DNA of 64,000 nucleotides. Source: Microcoleus vaginatus PCC 9802 (GTDB lineage Bacteria; Cyanobacteriota; Cyanobacteriia; Cyanobacteriales; Microcoleaceae). Position 1 is the first letter of the stretch. Each line of letters starts with the position of its first letter. The stretch covers positions 2,677,001-2,741,000 of the forward strand of contig CP031740.1 of the NCBI GenBank assembly GCA_022701275.1, read 5' to 3'. A model generated the notes under the pieces. It did no database searches, had not been told where the DNA came from, and saw only the letters and a list, made by a program, of their open reading frames with translations. Position numbers and translations under genes: made by a program. Of the stretch, positions 8,302 to 16,451 are shown in pieces.

Positions 8302-9546
8302 ATGAAGGCAAAAATTGGATACTTTATTCCACAATTTCCCGGACAAACACACATCTTTTTGTGGCGTGAGCGACAATTTCTTGCAGAACTTGGAATTGAA
8401 ACAGATTTAGTATCAACTCAACCGCCCCCCAGAGCGATCGCTTCTCACGTATGGGCACAAGAAGCTCAAAAAAATACTGTTTATCTATTTCCCTTTGTTG
8501 CGAAAGATTTTATTAACTCATTCCTAGAGGTTCTCAAAGCTGGTCCCGCTGCATGGTGGCAGTGCCTCGCAGTTATTGCCAAAGCGAATGACACATCCTT
8601 ATCTGAAAAGGTGCGACTCTTGGCATGGATTGTTGTGGCTGGCAAACTAGCAGGGTTAACAAAAACAAAAGGTTGGTCTCACATCCACGTTCATTCCTGT
8701 GCCAATGCCGCCAATATAGCCTTATTTAACTCAATTCTTACAGGCTGTACTTACAGTATGACTCTTCACGGGCCTACTCTAGAAGTGTACGGGTCAAATC
8801 AAAAACAAAAGTGGAAAAATGCTGCTTTTGTGATCGTCATATCTCAACTGCTTCTCAATGATGTCACACATAAATTAGCTAATTTTCTTCCCAAACAATT
8901 AGCTGTTGCTCCAATGGGAGTTAATATTGCAGAAATTAAACGCAGCCGCCCTTACACACCTTGGCAAGAAGGAAGTCCGTGCAAGATTTTTGCTTGCGGC
9001 CGCCTCAACCGGGTGAAAGGTCATCAATACTTGATTGAAACTGTAGGATTGCTGCGAAATCGGGGATTTGACGTGAGGCTGCAAATTGCAGGCGAGGATG
9101 AACAAGGGGGCAGCGGATATCACCAAGAGCTACAACAAATGATTGAAGATAAATCGATGTCCGAATGCGTGGAGCTACTTGGGGCTGTTTCGGAACAGAC
9201 AATTCGCCAAGGTCTAGAAGCAGCTCACGTTTTCGCTTTGGCAAGTTTGAATGAAGGAGTTCCGGTTGCTGTGATGGAAGCAATGGCGATGGAGGTGCCG
9301 GCGGTAGTTACTAATGTAGGGGGAACTTCTGAGCTAGTAGATGACGGCGCGGATGCTGTATTAGTCCAATCAGAAAAACCCGCAGAAATGGCAGATGCGA
9401 TCGCCAATATACTTCAAAATCCAGAACTTGCTTTGAGCATCAGTCAGAAAGCTCGGAAAAAAATCATCGCCAAATTTAGCCATAGTCGCAGTGCAGAAAC
9501 TTTGGCTCAGTGCTTGGAAAAACTTGGAATAACTAACCCGTCTTAG
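8302..9546 (+). CDS. Glycosyltransferase family 4 (colanic-acid WcaL/EPS type)
   Basis: 414 residues. The N-terminus (IGYFIPQFPGQTHIFLWRE) is characteristic of the WcaL/AmsK-like GT4 group, where a PxxSxTF-like motif opens the protein. The acceptor domain contains HIHVHSCANAANIAL, and the donor domain contains FACGRLNRVKGHQYLIE (about 232-248) and the EX7E motif in LNEGVPVAVMEAMAMEVP (about 315-332). It probably adds a sugar to an exopolysaccharide repeat unit. It lies 43 bp downstream of another GT4 and 61 bp upstream of the next one, same strand. Confidence 0.88.
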   Translation: MKAKIGYFIPQFPGQTHIFLWRERQFLAELGIETDLVSTQPPPRAIASHVWAQEAQKNTVYLFPFVAKDFINSFLEVLKAGPAAWWQCLAVIAKANDTSLSEKVRLLAWIVVAGKLAGLTKTKGWSHIHVHSCANAANIALFNSILTGCTYSMTLHGPTLEVYGSNQKQKWKNAAFVIVISQLLLNDVTHKLANFLPKQLAVAPMGVNIAEIKRSRPYTPWQEGSPCKIFACGRLNRVKGHQYLIETVGLLRNRGFDVRLQIAGEDEQGGSGYHQELQQMIEDKSMSECVELLGAVSEQTIRQGLEAAHVFALASLNEGVPVAVMEAMAMEVPAVVTNVGGTSELVDDGADAVLVQSEKPAEMADAIANILQNPELALSISQKARKKIIAKFSHSRSAETLAQCLEKLGITNPS

Positions 9547-9607
9547 TTATTCCAAAGAAAAAATTTAATCTCAGAGTGCATAAATCCAGTGGGACCCAAA
9601 ACAAGTT

Positions 9608-10858
9608 ATGCGAATTTTAATTGTTGCTCAGAACGCCTCAACTAAATTCGGCGGCGAGTCATTGCTGCCGGTCAACTACTTCCGGATACTTCGAGCGCGC
9701 CAAATAGAGACATGGTTAGTGGCGCACGCCCGCACCCAGGCAGAACTCACAGCACTGTTTCCAGAAGAGTGTGATCGAATGCACTTTGTACCCGACACTT
9801 GGGTGCACCGGCTGCTTAACAATTGCGCGCGATTTATCCCTGAAAGAGTGAATGACTTTACTTTTGGGCTGCTGACTCACCTGTACACCCAAGTGCTACA
9901 GCGTCGTATTGTCCGGCGGCTGGTGAGCGAACACGAGATTGATATTGTACACGAACCGACACCTGTCTCGGCAACAGTTCCTTCGTTGATGTTCGGGTTG
10001 GGAGTGCCGGTAGTTATCGGGCCGATGAACACGTCGGTTAAATTTCCTCTGGCTTTTCGATCGCGCCAAAATCCTACGATTGATATTTTAATCGAGCTCG
10101 GTCACCAGTGCGTCGATTTCTTCAATCGTCTTTTTCCAGGTAAAATCAAAGCCGAGACGCTGTTAGTGGCAAACGATCGGACGAAGCAGGCACTTGCATC
10201 TGGGGTGCAGGGTAAAATTATTGAACTTGTGGAAAACGGCGTGGATTTCTCGGTGTGGCGATCGGACTCTAGCTTATCAAGAGGAGCGACCGGGCAGGTT
10301 CATTTTATTTTTTTAGGCCGACTGATCGACTGGAAAGCTGTAGACTTGCTGCTCGAAGCCTTCGCGCCCGTCGCCGGTCAAGCCGATGCAGTCTTGGAAA
10401 TCATCGGTGATGGGCACATCCGAGGGGAACTCGAAGCTCAAACAGCTCGTTTAGGCATCGACAGCAGCGTTGTATTTAGTGGCTGGCTGTCTCAGGAGGA
10501 GTGCGCTCTCAAAATGCAACAAGCTGATGCAATGGTTTTTCCCAGTTTGCGAGAACCAGGGGGAGCCGTGGTTTTGGAGGCAATGGCCGTGGGCTTGCCA
10601 GTCATAGCAACGAACTGGGGCGGCCCGGCAGACTATCTGAATTCCACTTGCGGTATTTTAGTAGAACCGACATCTAAAGAAGGATTTGTCAAGGGACTGA
10701 CAGATGCGATGCTGAAGCTCGCTCATTCACCAGAATTGCGGCAGAGTATGGGTTGTGCGGGACGGGAACGGGTCCGGCAGCATTTTGATTGGGAACGCAA
10801 AGTCGATCGAATACTTGAAATTTATCAACAAACGATCGACCATTGCTCGAAGCATTAG
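9608..10858 (+). CDS. Glycosyltransferase family 4 (GT-B fold), last gene of the polysaccharide locus
   Basis: 416 residues starting with ILIVAQNASTKFGGESLLPV, an N-terminal Gly-rich acceptor loop. The C-terminal domain has IFLGRLIDWKAVDLLLEAF (about 234-252), EIIGDGHIRGELE (about 263-275) and EX7E in LREPGGAVVLEAMAVGLP (about 317-334). The overall layout resembles the gene at 6963, suggesting an older duplication. It is followed after about 20 bp by a 15-bp perfect stem-loop (10880-10912), so it is likely the end of the transcription unit. Confidence 0.88.
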   Translation: MRILIVAQNASTKFGGESLLPVNYFRILRARQIETWLVAHARTQAELTALFPEECDRMHFVPDTWVHRLLNNCARFIPERVNDFTFGLLTHLYTQVLQRRIVRRLVSEHEIDIVHEPTPVSATVPSLMFGLGVPVVIGPMNTSVKFPLAFRSRQNPTIDILIELGHQCVDFFNRLFPGKIKAETLLVANDRTKQALASGVQGKIIELVENGVDFSVWRSDSSLSRGATGQVHFIFLGRLIDWKAVDLLLEAFAPVAGQADAVLEIIGDGHIRGELEAQTARLGIDSSVVFSGWLSQEECALKMQQADAMVFPSLREPGGAVVLEAMAVGLPVIATNWGGPADYLNSTCGILVEPTSKEGFVKGLTDAMLKLAHSPELRQSMGCAGRERVRQHFDWERKVDRILEIYQQTIDHCSKH

Positions 10859-10879
10859 GTAGCCGAGCATTAAAGCATA

Positions 10880-10912
10880 AAGCAGCAGCTTTCAGGTTGA
10901 AAGCTGCTGCTT
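10880..10912. terminator. Stem-loop at the end of the glycosyltransferase operon
   Basis: Perfect inverted repeat: 15 bp at 10880-10894 (AAGCAGCAGCTTTCA), a 3-nt loop GGT, and the complement at 10898-10912. There is no strong T-tract on either side, so intrinsic termination is plausible but not certain. It sits between convergent genes and could act on both strands. Confidence 0.7.
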
Positions 10913-10972
10913 GGGGGTGCTAAAAAAGTATGTGGCGGCCTAAAGACCCCCCTGTACATCCTAGCGATCTAA

Positions 10973-11004
10973 AAACGGGTTAACCCGTTTGTTTGGTTAA
11001 CCCG
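10973..11004. terminator. Nested palindrome downstream of ycf35
   Basis: 10973-10990 is a perfect 18-bp palindrome (AAACGGGTTAACCCGTTT). Its core CGGGTTAACC (10976-10985) also pairs with GGTTAACCCG at 10995-11004, so two alternative hairpins are possible. It lies 25-55 bp beyond the stop codon of the - strand gene ycf35 and probably ends that transcript. Confidence 0.6.
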
Positions 11005-11028
11005 CGAGCTTGGAAACTTGCAGATCAA

Positions 11029-11382
11029 TTAGTTTTGCACTACCAGCTTAACGTTGGCATTTTGCAAACCGCGCTGCTTGACTGCGGCCAAGGTCTTGTT
11101 AACTGCGTACTTCTGGTTAATGGAGTTGATTAACTCAGTTTGATTGTGTTTTTTGGCGACGCCCCAGAGGTCGGCAATCAGGTCAAAGGAACCATCGCTA
11201 TTGCGAGACCAACCTAGGTCATATTCGCCTTCGAGAATCGCTACGATGTCGGAGCGAACGCGCTGACCGTTATAGCCACGAACATCAGCTTCTGACTTGA
11301 CTGAAATGCCCAAGTCGCGCAGGGAAGCTTTCAGGATTTCGGCATCGGTGATTTTGGTACGCAGAGTGCTAAAGTGAGACAT
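11029..11382 (-). CDS. ycf35: Ycf35 family protein (DUF1257)
   Basis: 117 residues beginning MSHFSTLRTKITD, with the family-typical stretches LKASLRDLGI, YNGQRVRSDIVAILEGEYDLGW and a C-terminal NVKLVVQN. The length matches the cyanobacterial and red-algal plastid Ycf35 proteins, whose biochemical role is not established. A near-perfect AGGAGG ribosome-binding site lies about 9 bp upstream of the ATG. It sits downstream of ycf46 on the same strand with a gap of about 130 bp; the pair may be co-transcribed. Confidence 0.93.
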   Translation of the reverse strand: MSHFSTLRTKITDAEILKASLRDLGISVKSEADVRGYNGQRVRSDIVAILEGEYDLGWSRNSDGSFDLIADLWGVAKKHNQTELINSINQKYAVNKTLAAVKQRGLQNANVKLVVQN

Positions 11383-11512
11383 TGGATTTCCTCCTAATAA
11401 AACTGAGAGAGAAACAACAACGGTCTGGATTTAACGGTGCCGCTGGGCGGCTCTTGAATCGAACTGCTAGCTGTTGCTAGCCTTTGCTCCTGTTTGGACC
11501 AGGAGAAAGCTT

Positions 11513-13033
11513 TTAGAATTCCATTCGCTGGTATTCAGCGACGGAAGACGCAGCGGGCCGTGCACGCTGTCTAGCCCAATCTCGAAGGGCGGTGACCTGT
11601 TCGGTCATTGTTTTAGACAGTGGCATTGTAGATTTAATGGCCGCGATGATGTCTAGCTGCGTAAACTCTCGATCTTGAGCGAAGGCTTCGTACATTGCGG
11701 CTACTAGCGCTTGCTCAATCTCTGCACCTGAAAAGCCCTCGGAAACATTGGAAAGTTGCTCTAAATCGAAGCGAGTAATTTCCCGACGCCGCTTTGACAG
11801 GTGAATCTTAAATATATCTTGGCGTTCTTCTTTGGTAGGCAGATCAACAAAGAAGAGTTCGTCGAATCGGCCTTTCCTCAAGAATTCTCCCGGCAACCGC
11901 TCGATTCGGTTGGCTGTTGCCATTACGAAGACTGGGGAAGTCTTTTCTTGCATCCAAGTGAGGAAGGAACCGAAAATCCGGCTGGAGGTGCCTCCGTCTG
12001 AGTCTGCCGAACCAGTGCCTCCTGCAAAGGCTTTGTCTAGTTCGTCGATGAAGAGGAGGGCTGGAGAGATGGATTCTGCGGTTTTGAGGGCATTGCGGAG
12101 GTTCGCTTCTGAGCGACCCACCATCGAGCCGTCGTAGACTCTACCCATATCTAGCCTCAGCAGGGGCAGTCCCCAGAGGCGGGAGGTGGTCTTGGCAATC
12201 AGTGATTTTCCGCATCCTGGTACGCCGAGAATTAACATCCCTTTTGGTTGGGGCAGACCGTATTCTCTGGCCCTTTCTGTAAAGGCGTTGGAACGCTGTC
12301 TCAGCCACCGCTTCAGCTCTTCTAAACCGCCGACTGCATCCAGGGTTTCGTCTTCTTCAATGAACTCTAGAATGCCGTTGCGCCGAATTAATTGCTTTTT
12401 CTCCGAAAGAACTATGTCTACTTCTTCTTCTGTGAGGCGCCCAGTCGAAACTTGGGCTTTACGATAAACTTTTTCAGCTTCGTCCTTGGTCAATCCCAAG
12501 GCTGCTTTTAAAAGTTTTTCTCGCGCTTCTGTGGTAATGCGTCGCGATTTCGTTTGCTCCAACTGACCAGACAATACTTGGTTTAGTTCCTTCATGTCTG
12601 GCAACGCGAAGTCTAATACCACTACTTCCTTTTCTAGCTCGATCGGAATTTGCTGCAAAGGAGACATCAGTATAATTGTCTTTTGCGTTCCTTTGAAGTT
12701 GGCGATCGCATCGCGCAACCACCTCGTTACCGGAGGAGAATCTATAAAAGGATGCAAATCTTTGAAAATGTAGATGCTAGCGTTACTGTTGGGTTCTCGC
12801 TGCCTGATCACCCATTCAATTGCTGCCTCTGGCGAGACGGTGTTGTGTTGGGTGGTGGTGCGAGGTTGACCATACTCCACAATGCCGTGAGTTACAGTCC
12901 AGATAAATACTCGTCGCTGTGGTTTTGCTTGAGCTATTGTCGAAATTGCTTGCTCACACCGCTCTTCCTCGGATGTCACGAGGTAGATCAGAGGATATTG
13001 AGCTTGGATTAGAATACTGATCTCTTCTTGCAT
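11513..13033 (-). CDS. ycf46: Ycf46-like AAA+ ATPase
   Basis: 506 residues from the ATG at 13033. The frame stays open to 13138, but the upstream part (MPCFPKKLKLKF...) is not protein-like in this family, and GAGG lies just before 13033. The N-terminal domain (residues about 1-190) starts MQEEISILIQAQYPLIYLVT. The AAA+ module has Walker A GVPGCGKS (about residue 271), Walker B LLFIDELDKAF and an arginine-bearing RLPGEFLRKGRFDE segment for sensor/finger functions. Ycf46 proteins are conserved in cyanobacteria and red-algal plastids, with a proposed role in regulating photosynthesis and CO2 use. The gene sits between ycf35 and a DNA-binding-like protein on the same strand. Confidence 0.92.
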   Translation of the reverse strand: MQEEISILIQAQYPLIYLVTSEEERCEQAISTIAQAKPQRRVFIWTVTHGIVEYGQPRTTTQHNTVSPEAAIEWVIRQREPNSNASIYIFKDLHPFIDSPPVTRWLRDAIANFKGTQKTIILMSPLQQIPIELEKEVVVLDFALPDMKELNQVLSGQLEQTKSRRITTEAREKLLKAALGLTKDEAEKVYRKAQVSTGRLTEEEVDIVLSEKKQLIRRNGILEFIEEDETLDAVGGLEELKRWLRQRSNAFTERAREYGLPQPKGMLILGVPGCGKSLIAKTTSRLWGLPLLRLDMGRVYDGSMVGRSEANLRNALKTAESISPALLFIDELDKAFAGGTGSADSDGGTSSRIFGSFLTWMQEKTSPVFVMATANRIERLPGEFLRKGRFDELFFVDLPTKEERQDIFKIHLSKRRREITRFDLEQLSNVSEGFSGAEIEQALVAAMYEAFAQDREFTQLDIIAAIKSTMPLSKTMTEQVTALRDWARQRARPAASSVAEYQRMEF

Positions 13034-13140
13034 AGTCCTCGACCCACTAGAGACGGTGCTATCTTTGCTGAATCTCAATGCTGCCCTTCGTCCTCTTACT
13101 GAAAATTTCAGTTTTAGCTTTTTGGGGAAGCAAGGCATTC

Positions 13141-13491
13141 TTAGCAGGGAACCAATTCTTCCTCTCCCGGTTTGGCCGTGCTGGCGCTGACGCCCGACAC
13201 CTGCTTTACTGGAAGATCCTGTTCAGCCAATACGCTCGGCTGACTTGTTACGGATGCCAGTTCTCCATCTCGCATTACTACTGAACCCGTGCATTCTGGA
13301 CAGTTGTATACCCGATGGGTTTGTCCGTAGGAGGCTTCTACTTCGTCAACCAGTTCGGGATTTCCTAGGTAGAAGACAATTGCCCTTTCTGCAATTGATG
13401 ACATCGGTTCAGTTTCGACTGCGGCTCGGATTTTGAGCTGGCGATGCAGTTCTGGTGGAAGATACAATGTAACTTTTTGCTTTTCTTGCAT
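13141..13491 (-). CDS. Ribbon-helix-helix / zinc-ribbon-like small protein
   Basis: 116 residues. Residues 5-45 (KVTLYLPPELHRQLKIRAAVE, then MSSIAERAIVFYL) have the beta-strand plus two helices of ribbon-helix-helix DNA-binding proteins. A CPEC pair near residue 64 is a single zinc-knuckle-like pair, and a final Cys ends the protein. The C-terminal third looks disordered. It lies 107 bp upstream of ycf46 on the same strand and could regulate that unit. This is inference: no operator was identified. The gene is not recognised by name. Confidence 0.72.
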   Translation of the reverse strand: MQEKQKVTLYLPPELHRQLKIRAAVETEPMSSIAERAIVFYLGNPELVDEVEASYGQTHRVYNCPECTGSVVMRDGELASVTSQPSVLAEQDLPVKQVSGVSASTAKPGEEELVPC

Positions 13492-13917
13492 ATGACAGTG
13501 AATTGACTTACCCGGGTATGTATATCAGATTAGCCGCTTAATTCTTTGCTGTCAAGCCTCTATGCTGCTTTAGCGTCATCTTGTAATATTTCGTTACATT
13601 TTAGGTAAATCTGGGGCTGTTAACAACGAAAAAGTTAGGGGTGTAGCTGATGAGGCCGAGGTGGAGCGGCAGGTATGGGTAGCGTCAAGGACGATCGACC
13701 AACTATAAATATGAACAATAGATATATAAGAGTAGGGCCAACAAATCCTTTGAGTGGCCATCTGGGGTAAGGTGCGCCATCAGCACCCAGCCCGCTCATG
13801 AGTGGTGAAGAATACCCCCAAAAGCTTGAAATGTCATAGGGGGCGATCGGTAATATATACTTGGATGCGAACCTGCTAACCTGAAATTTTTAATTTTAGA
13901 TATCCAAGAACTGACTG
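13492..13917. other. Intergenic between divergent genes (426 bp)
   Basis: Divergent promoter region for the - strand RHH/ycf46/ycf35 unit and the + strand hypothetical gene at 13918. An imperfect TGTAA...TTACA inverted pair occurs near 13580. No convincing ORF and no RNA gene recognised. Confidence 0.5.
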
Positions 13918-14382
13918 ATGGATTTAGACCAACAGATTCAAGCATTGATCGAAAAAGCTCCGCCCGACGGTTCGACGCCACAAATCTTAAAGGCGATCGC
14001 CCCGGCACTGGTGTTAATTGCCCAACAGCTACAGCACCTCGAATACTCGATCCTACAAGCGGTAGACCAAAGTTGGGCGATCGTGGTTTTGAGCAATCTC
14101 AAGCAACCGGGACGGGAGAAGAGGGTGATTTATGCTTGGAACAGTCTTAAAGATGCGTCGCAGGCTGCGGCTGCTGGGGGCGATCGGCTCAGACCGGTGC
14201 TTTTGCCTGTCACTCACATTTTATTTCAAATGATAGCTCTTGAAGGTCTTGACAGCATTGTTTTTTTTGAAAGTCCCGGAAATCAGGAAGTCGGGACGGA
14301 AATCCCTCGCGAGCAAGTACAGAGTTTAATTAACGTTTACTTGCAACAGTATCGATCGGCTCCACCGCCGGATATTGCCTAA
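13918..14382 (+). CDS. Conserved cyanobacterial hypothetical protein
   Basis: 154 residues, soluble, no signal peptide. The N-terminal 45 residues are helical (DLDQQIQALIEKAP; ILKAIAPALVLIAQQL). The middle has a beta-rich stretch ending WAIVVLSNLKQPGREKRVIYAW, and the C-terminal half contains VTHILFQMIALEGLDSIVFF, so an alpha/beta fold is likely. The pattern looks like a well-conserved cyanobacterial protein of unknown function; I cannot name a family. It stands between the ycf46 unit and the prenyltransferase, transcribed towards the latter. Confidence 0.75.
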   Translation: MDLDQQIQALIEKAPPDGSTPQILKAIAPALVLIAQQLQHLEYSILQAVDQSWAIVVLSNLKQPGREKRVIYAWNSLKDASQAAAAGGDRLRPVLLPVTHILFQMIALEGLDSIVFFESPGNQEVGTEIPREQVQSLINVYLQQYRSAPPPDIA

Positions 14383-14400
14383 ATAACTCCATTTTCTATT

Positions 14401-14458
14401 AATTGGTAATAGGGCATTAGGCCTTGGGAATTCCCCATTACCAATTCCCCATTACCAA
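14401..14458. repeat. Short TTGGTAAT / ATTACCAA repeat cluster
   Basis: Tandem perfect 14-bp repeat TTCCCCATTACCAA at 14431-14444 and 14445-14458, with the inverted counterpart AATTGGTAAT at 14401-14410. The same ATTACCAA/TTGGTAAT words recur at 31625-31645 and 31820-31850. These are the short repeats commonly scattered between cyanobacterial genes. Here they lie between convergent stop codons and might fold as a weak terminator. Confidence 0.6.
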
Positions 14459-14479
14459 TAAAGTGTAACTTTTTAACCT

Positions 14480-15451
14480 CTAATAAAGTCTACTCAAAAC
14501 GTATTCAGCCAAATCAATCAAAGCTTGACGGGACTCTGAATGGGGCAGCGCAACTAAGTATTCGACGGCTTTTTGTGCGTGATTTGTGGCTAGTTCTCGC
14601 GATCGCTCTATGCCTCTAGAATCTTCTACCAGTGCCAGGGCCTGCTCTAGATCTCCTTCTTGGGCAAATTCGCGTTCTATGAGAACTTCCAAGTAAGGTT
14701 TTTCTTCTAGGGCGAATAGTGCGGGTGCTGTCAGATTACCGCTTCTGAGATCCGACCCTGCTGGTTTCCCCAAAGTTTCCGTTGAAGCAGTGAAATCTAA
14801 TATATCATCTACTATTTGGAATGCCAAACCAATGTTGCGACCGTAGTTGTACAAATCGTCTGCTATTTCCGCTGAAACTTCGCTCAAACAGCCCGCTGCT
14901 TTGGAACTGTTGGCAATTAAAGACGCTGTTTTGTAATAACTTTTTTCGAGGTACGCTTCGATCGACAAGCTGGTGTCAAATCCATTGAGTCCCTGTTGAA
15001 TTTCCCCCTCAGCTAAATCCATAATCACTTCTGAAAGCAGTTTGACTACTGGCAGGTTGTCAAGATTTGCCAAATGCCAGGAAGATTGAGCAAACAGAAA
15101 ATCTCCCGCCAATACTGCCACTCGGTTGTTAAACCGACTGTGAACCGTCGGCACTCCCCGCCGCAGATCCGACTCGTCCACCACGTCGTCGTGTACGAGA
15201 CTAGCTGTATGGATCATTTCCGTGATTTCAGCGAGCCGGCGGTGTTTTTCGGTGATTTCCCGATCGGGCATAGTCGCCTTGGCCATCAACAGAACGATTG
15301 CGGGTCTCACTCGTTTTCCCTTTGTGCCGAATAAGTATTCTGCAGCCGCGTACAAGATGGGATGACGGGCACCCACTAACTGTTTTAAGTTTTCTGTCAA
15401 CAGTCGCAGGTCTTCTTCAACCGAGGAAAATAGGAGAGTGCTAGAGATCAT
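14480..15451 (-). CDS. sds: All-trans polyprenyl (solanesyl) diphosphate synthase
   Basis: 323 residues with both aspartate-rich motifs of chain-elongating trans-prenyltransferases: the first in SLVHDDVVDESDLRRG (about residues 88-103) and the second in QIVDDILDF (about 217-225). Also present are the GKRVRPAI substrate-binding stretch (about 49-56) and GEIQQG. Small residues before the first motif fit a long-chain product, and in cyanobacteria this enzyme makes the C45 side chain of plastoquinone. Length is typical. It is transcribed convergently with the hypothetical gene at 13918. Product chain length is inferred from the family. Confidence 0.92.
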   Translation of the reverse strand: MISSTLLFSSVEEDLRLLTENLKQLVGARHPILYAAAEYLFGTKGKRVRPAIVLLMAKATMPDREITEKHRRLAEITEMIHTASLVHDDVVDESDLRRGVPTVHSRFNNRVAVLAGDFLFAQSSWHLANLDNLPVVKLLSEVIMDLAEGEIQQGLNGFDTSLSIEAYLEKSYYKTASLIANSSKAAGCLSEVSAEIADDLYNYGRNIGLAFQIVDDILDFTASTETLGKPAGSDLRSGNLTAPALFALEEKPYLEVLIEREFAQEGDLEQALALVEDSRGIERSRELATNHAQKAVEYLVALPHSESRQALIDLAEYVLSRLY

Positions 15452-16099
15452 GGATACGCCGACTCAAGCCGTAAAGTAACAAAATTTTACAAATCATATC
15501 TTTATTTTAAGGTAATTCTCTGCAATAGAAAAGAAAAATCTAGGCGATCGGCAGTTATTTGTCATCTGCCACCCGATGGGAATCACCCGCCTGCCAGAGG
15601 TGAGTAGCCGGCTGCCAGAGGGGTTGCCCCTATTGTATCGAATTGTTAAGGACACTGCCAAAAAATCTCTAAATCCCAGAAACCCTGTGTTATTATGGGT
15701 ATTAAGGATTTAAACAATTCTATACATTAAGTACAGCCAGACTGGCAGGTCGCTTTTAGGTGCCTGTAAAAGTTTCGTAGAGCCAGCCTTGTTAGTCGAT
15801 CGCAGCCAAAATTTCTGGGACAGATTTTTAGTTCCTCGCGGCTAAAAGTTTTCAGAAGTTAAGAGTAGCGCATCTTATGTGCACGGTAGCTCAAAGCAGC
15901 CAAAGTGGATGGTTTTAGGCTGTTTAAGCATCTGTAAAGCAGTAAATCATTATTGATGACCGGGAACGCCTAAATGTTCCCGCAGGCTGGATATGGAAAA
16001 ACAGCCTTCAGAACCAAGGCATGGTCTTGCGTGCTGACTTAATGTAGTAGGTCTTGAACTTGTCCTGCTCCTCCTCGTCCTTGACTTTTGGTTCTAATT
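15452..16099. other. Long leader/intergenic region with several inverted repeats (648 bp)
   Basis: No protein gene seen. It must hold the promoter of the prenyltransferase and of the small membrane protein at 16100. Structure is visible: CGGGAAC (15961-15967) pairs with GTTCCCG (15976-15982), and TAGGCTGTTT near 15916 pairs with AAACAGCC near 15999 around it. CTGCCAGAGG occurs twice near 15590-15620. The nested pairs between 15916 and 16010 would suit a structured RNA, but I do not recognise one. Confidence 0.45.
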
Positions 16100-16219
16100 A
16101 TGATTTATCGCGATATTCCTCTAATTATTCCCATTCTGGCCGCCGGCTATGTAATGACTATTTATGTAGTGCTGATGTTGGCCCAACGCAGCACTAAAAT
16201 CACTCGATTGGGCGAGTAG
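16100..16219 (+). CDS. 39-residue single-helix membrane protein
   Basis: ATG at 16100 and TAG at 16217-16219 give 39 residues. The N-terminal MIYRDIP is followed by one hydrophobic helix (LIIPILAAGYVMTIYVVLML, residues 8-27) and a basic tail (AQRSTKITRLGE). Size and topology are like the low-molecular-weight subunits of photosystems, cytochrome b6f or NDH-1, but it does not match the Psb, Psa, Pet or Ndh small subunits I can recall. There is no clear Shine-Dalgarno, as is common for such genes. A strong 17-bp hairpin follows 67 bp downstream, supporting a monocistronic unit. Function unknown. Confidence 0.6.
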   Translation: MIYRDIPLIIPILAAGYVMTIYVVLMLAQRSTKITRLGE

Positions 16220-16285
16220 TGTACTGCTGGGCAGCCGAAGTCGGCAGCAGCCTCCTCGCTTCACCCTTGAGAATTCGGAATACTC

Positions 16286-16334
16286 AATAATAACCCTGCC
16301 TTGAATGCTTGCGCGCAAAGGCAGGGTTATTATT
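16286..16334 (+). terminator. Strong 17-bp stem-loop after the small membrane protein gene
   Basis: Perfect inverted repeat: 16286-16302 (AATAATAACCCTGCCTT) pairs with 16318-16334, with a 15-nt loop. The GC-rich core CCCTGCC is flanked by A/T runs, giving the descending arm a TTATTATTT end on the + strand. This is the best intrinsic terminator in the window. Confidence 0.8.
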
Positions 16335-16451
16335 TACAATTGCGGGCACCATGATTTTCTGGGCTGCTAGTTACTGCAACACGTAGCTACAGTTATCGAT
16401 GTTCAAGGCCAACAGCCTCTGAGGCAGGATATTATATTTAGTAGCAGCTTG

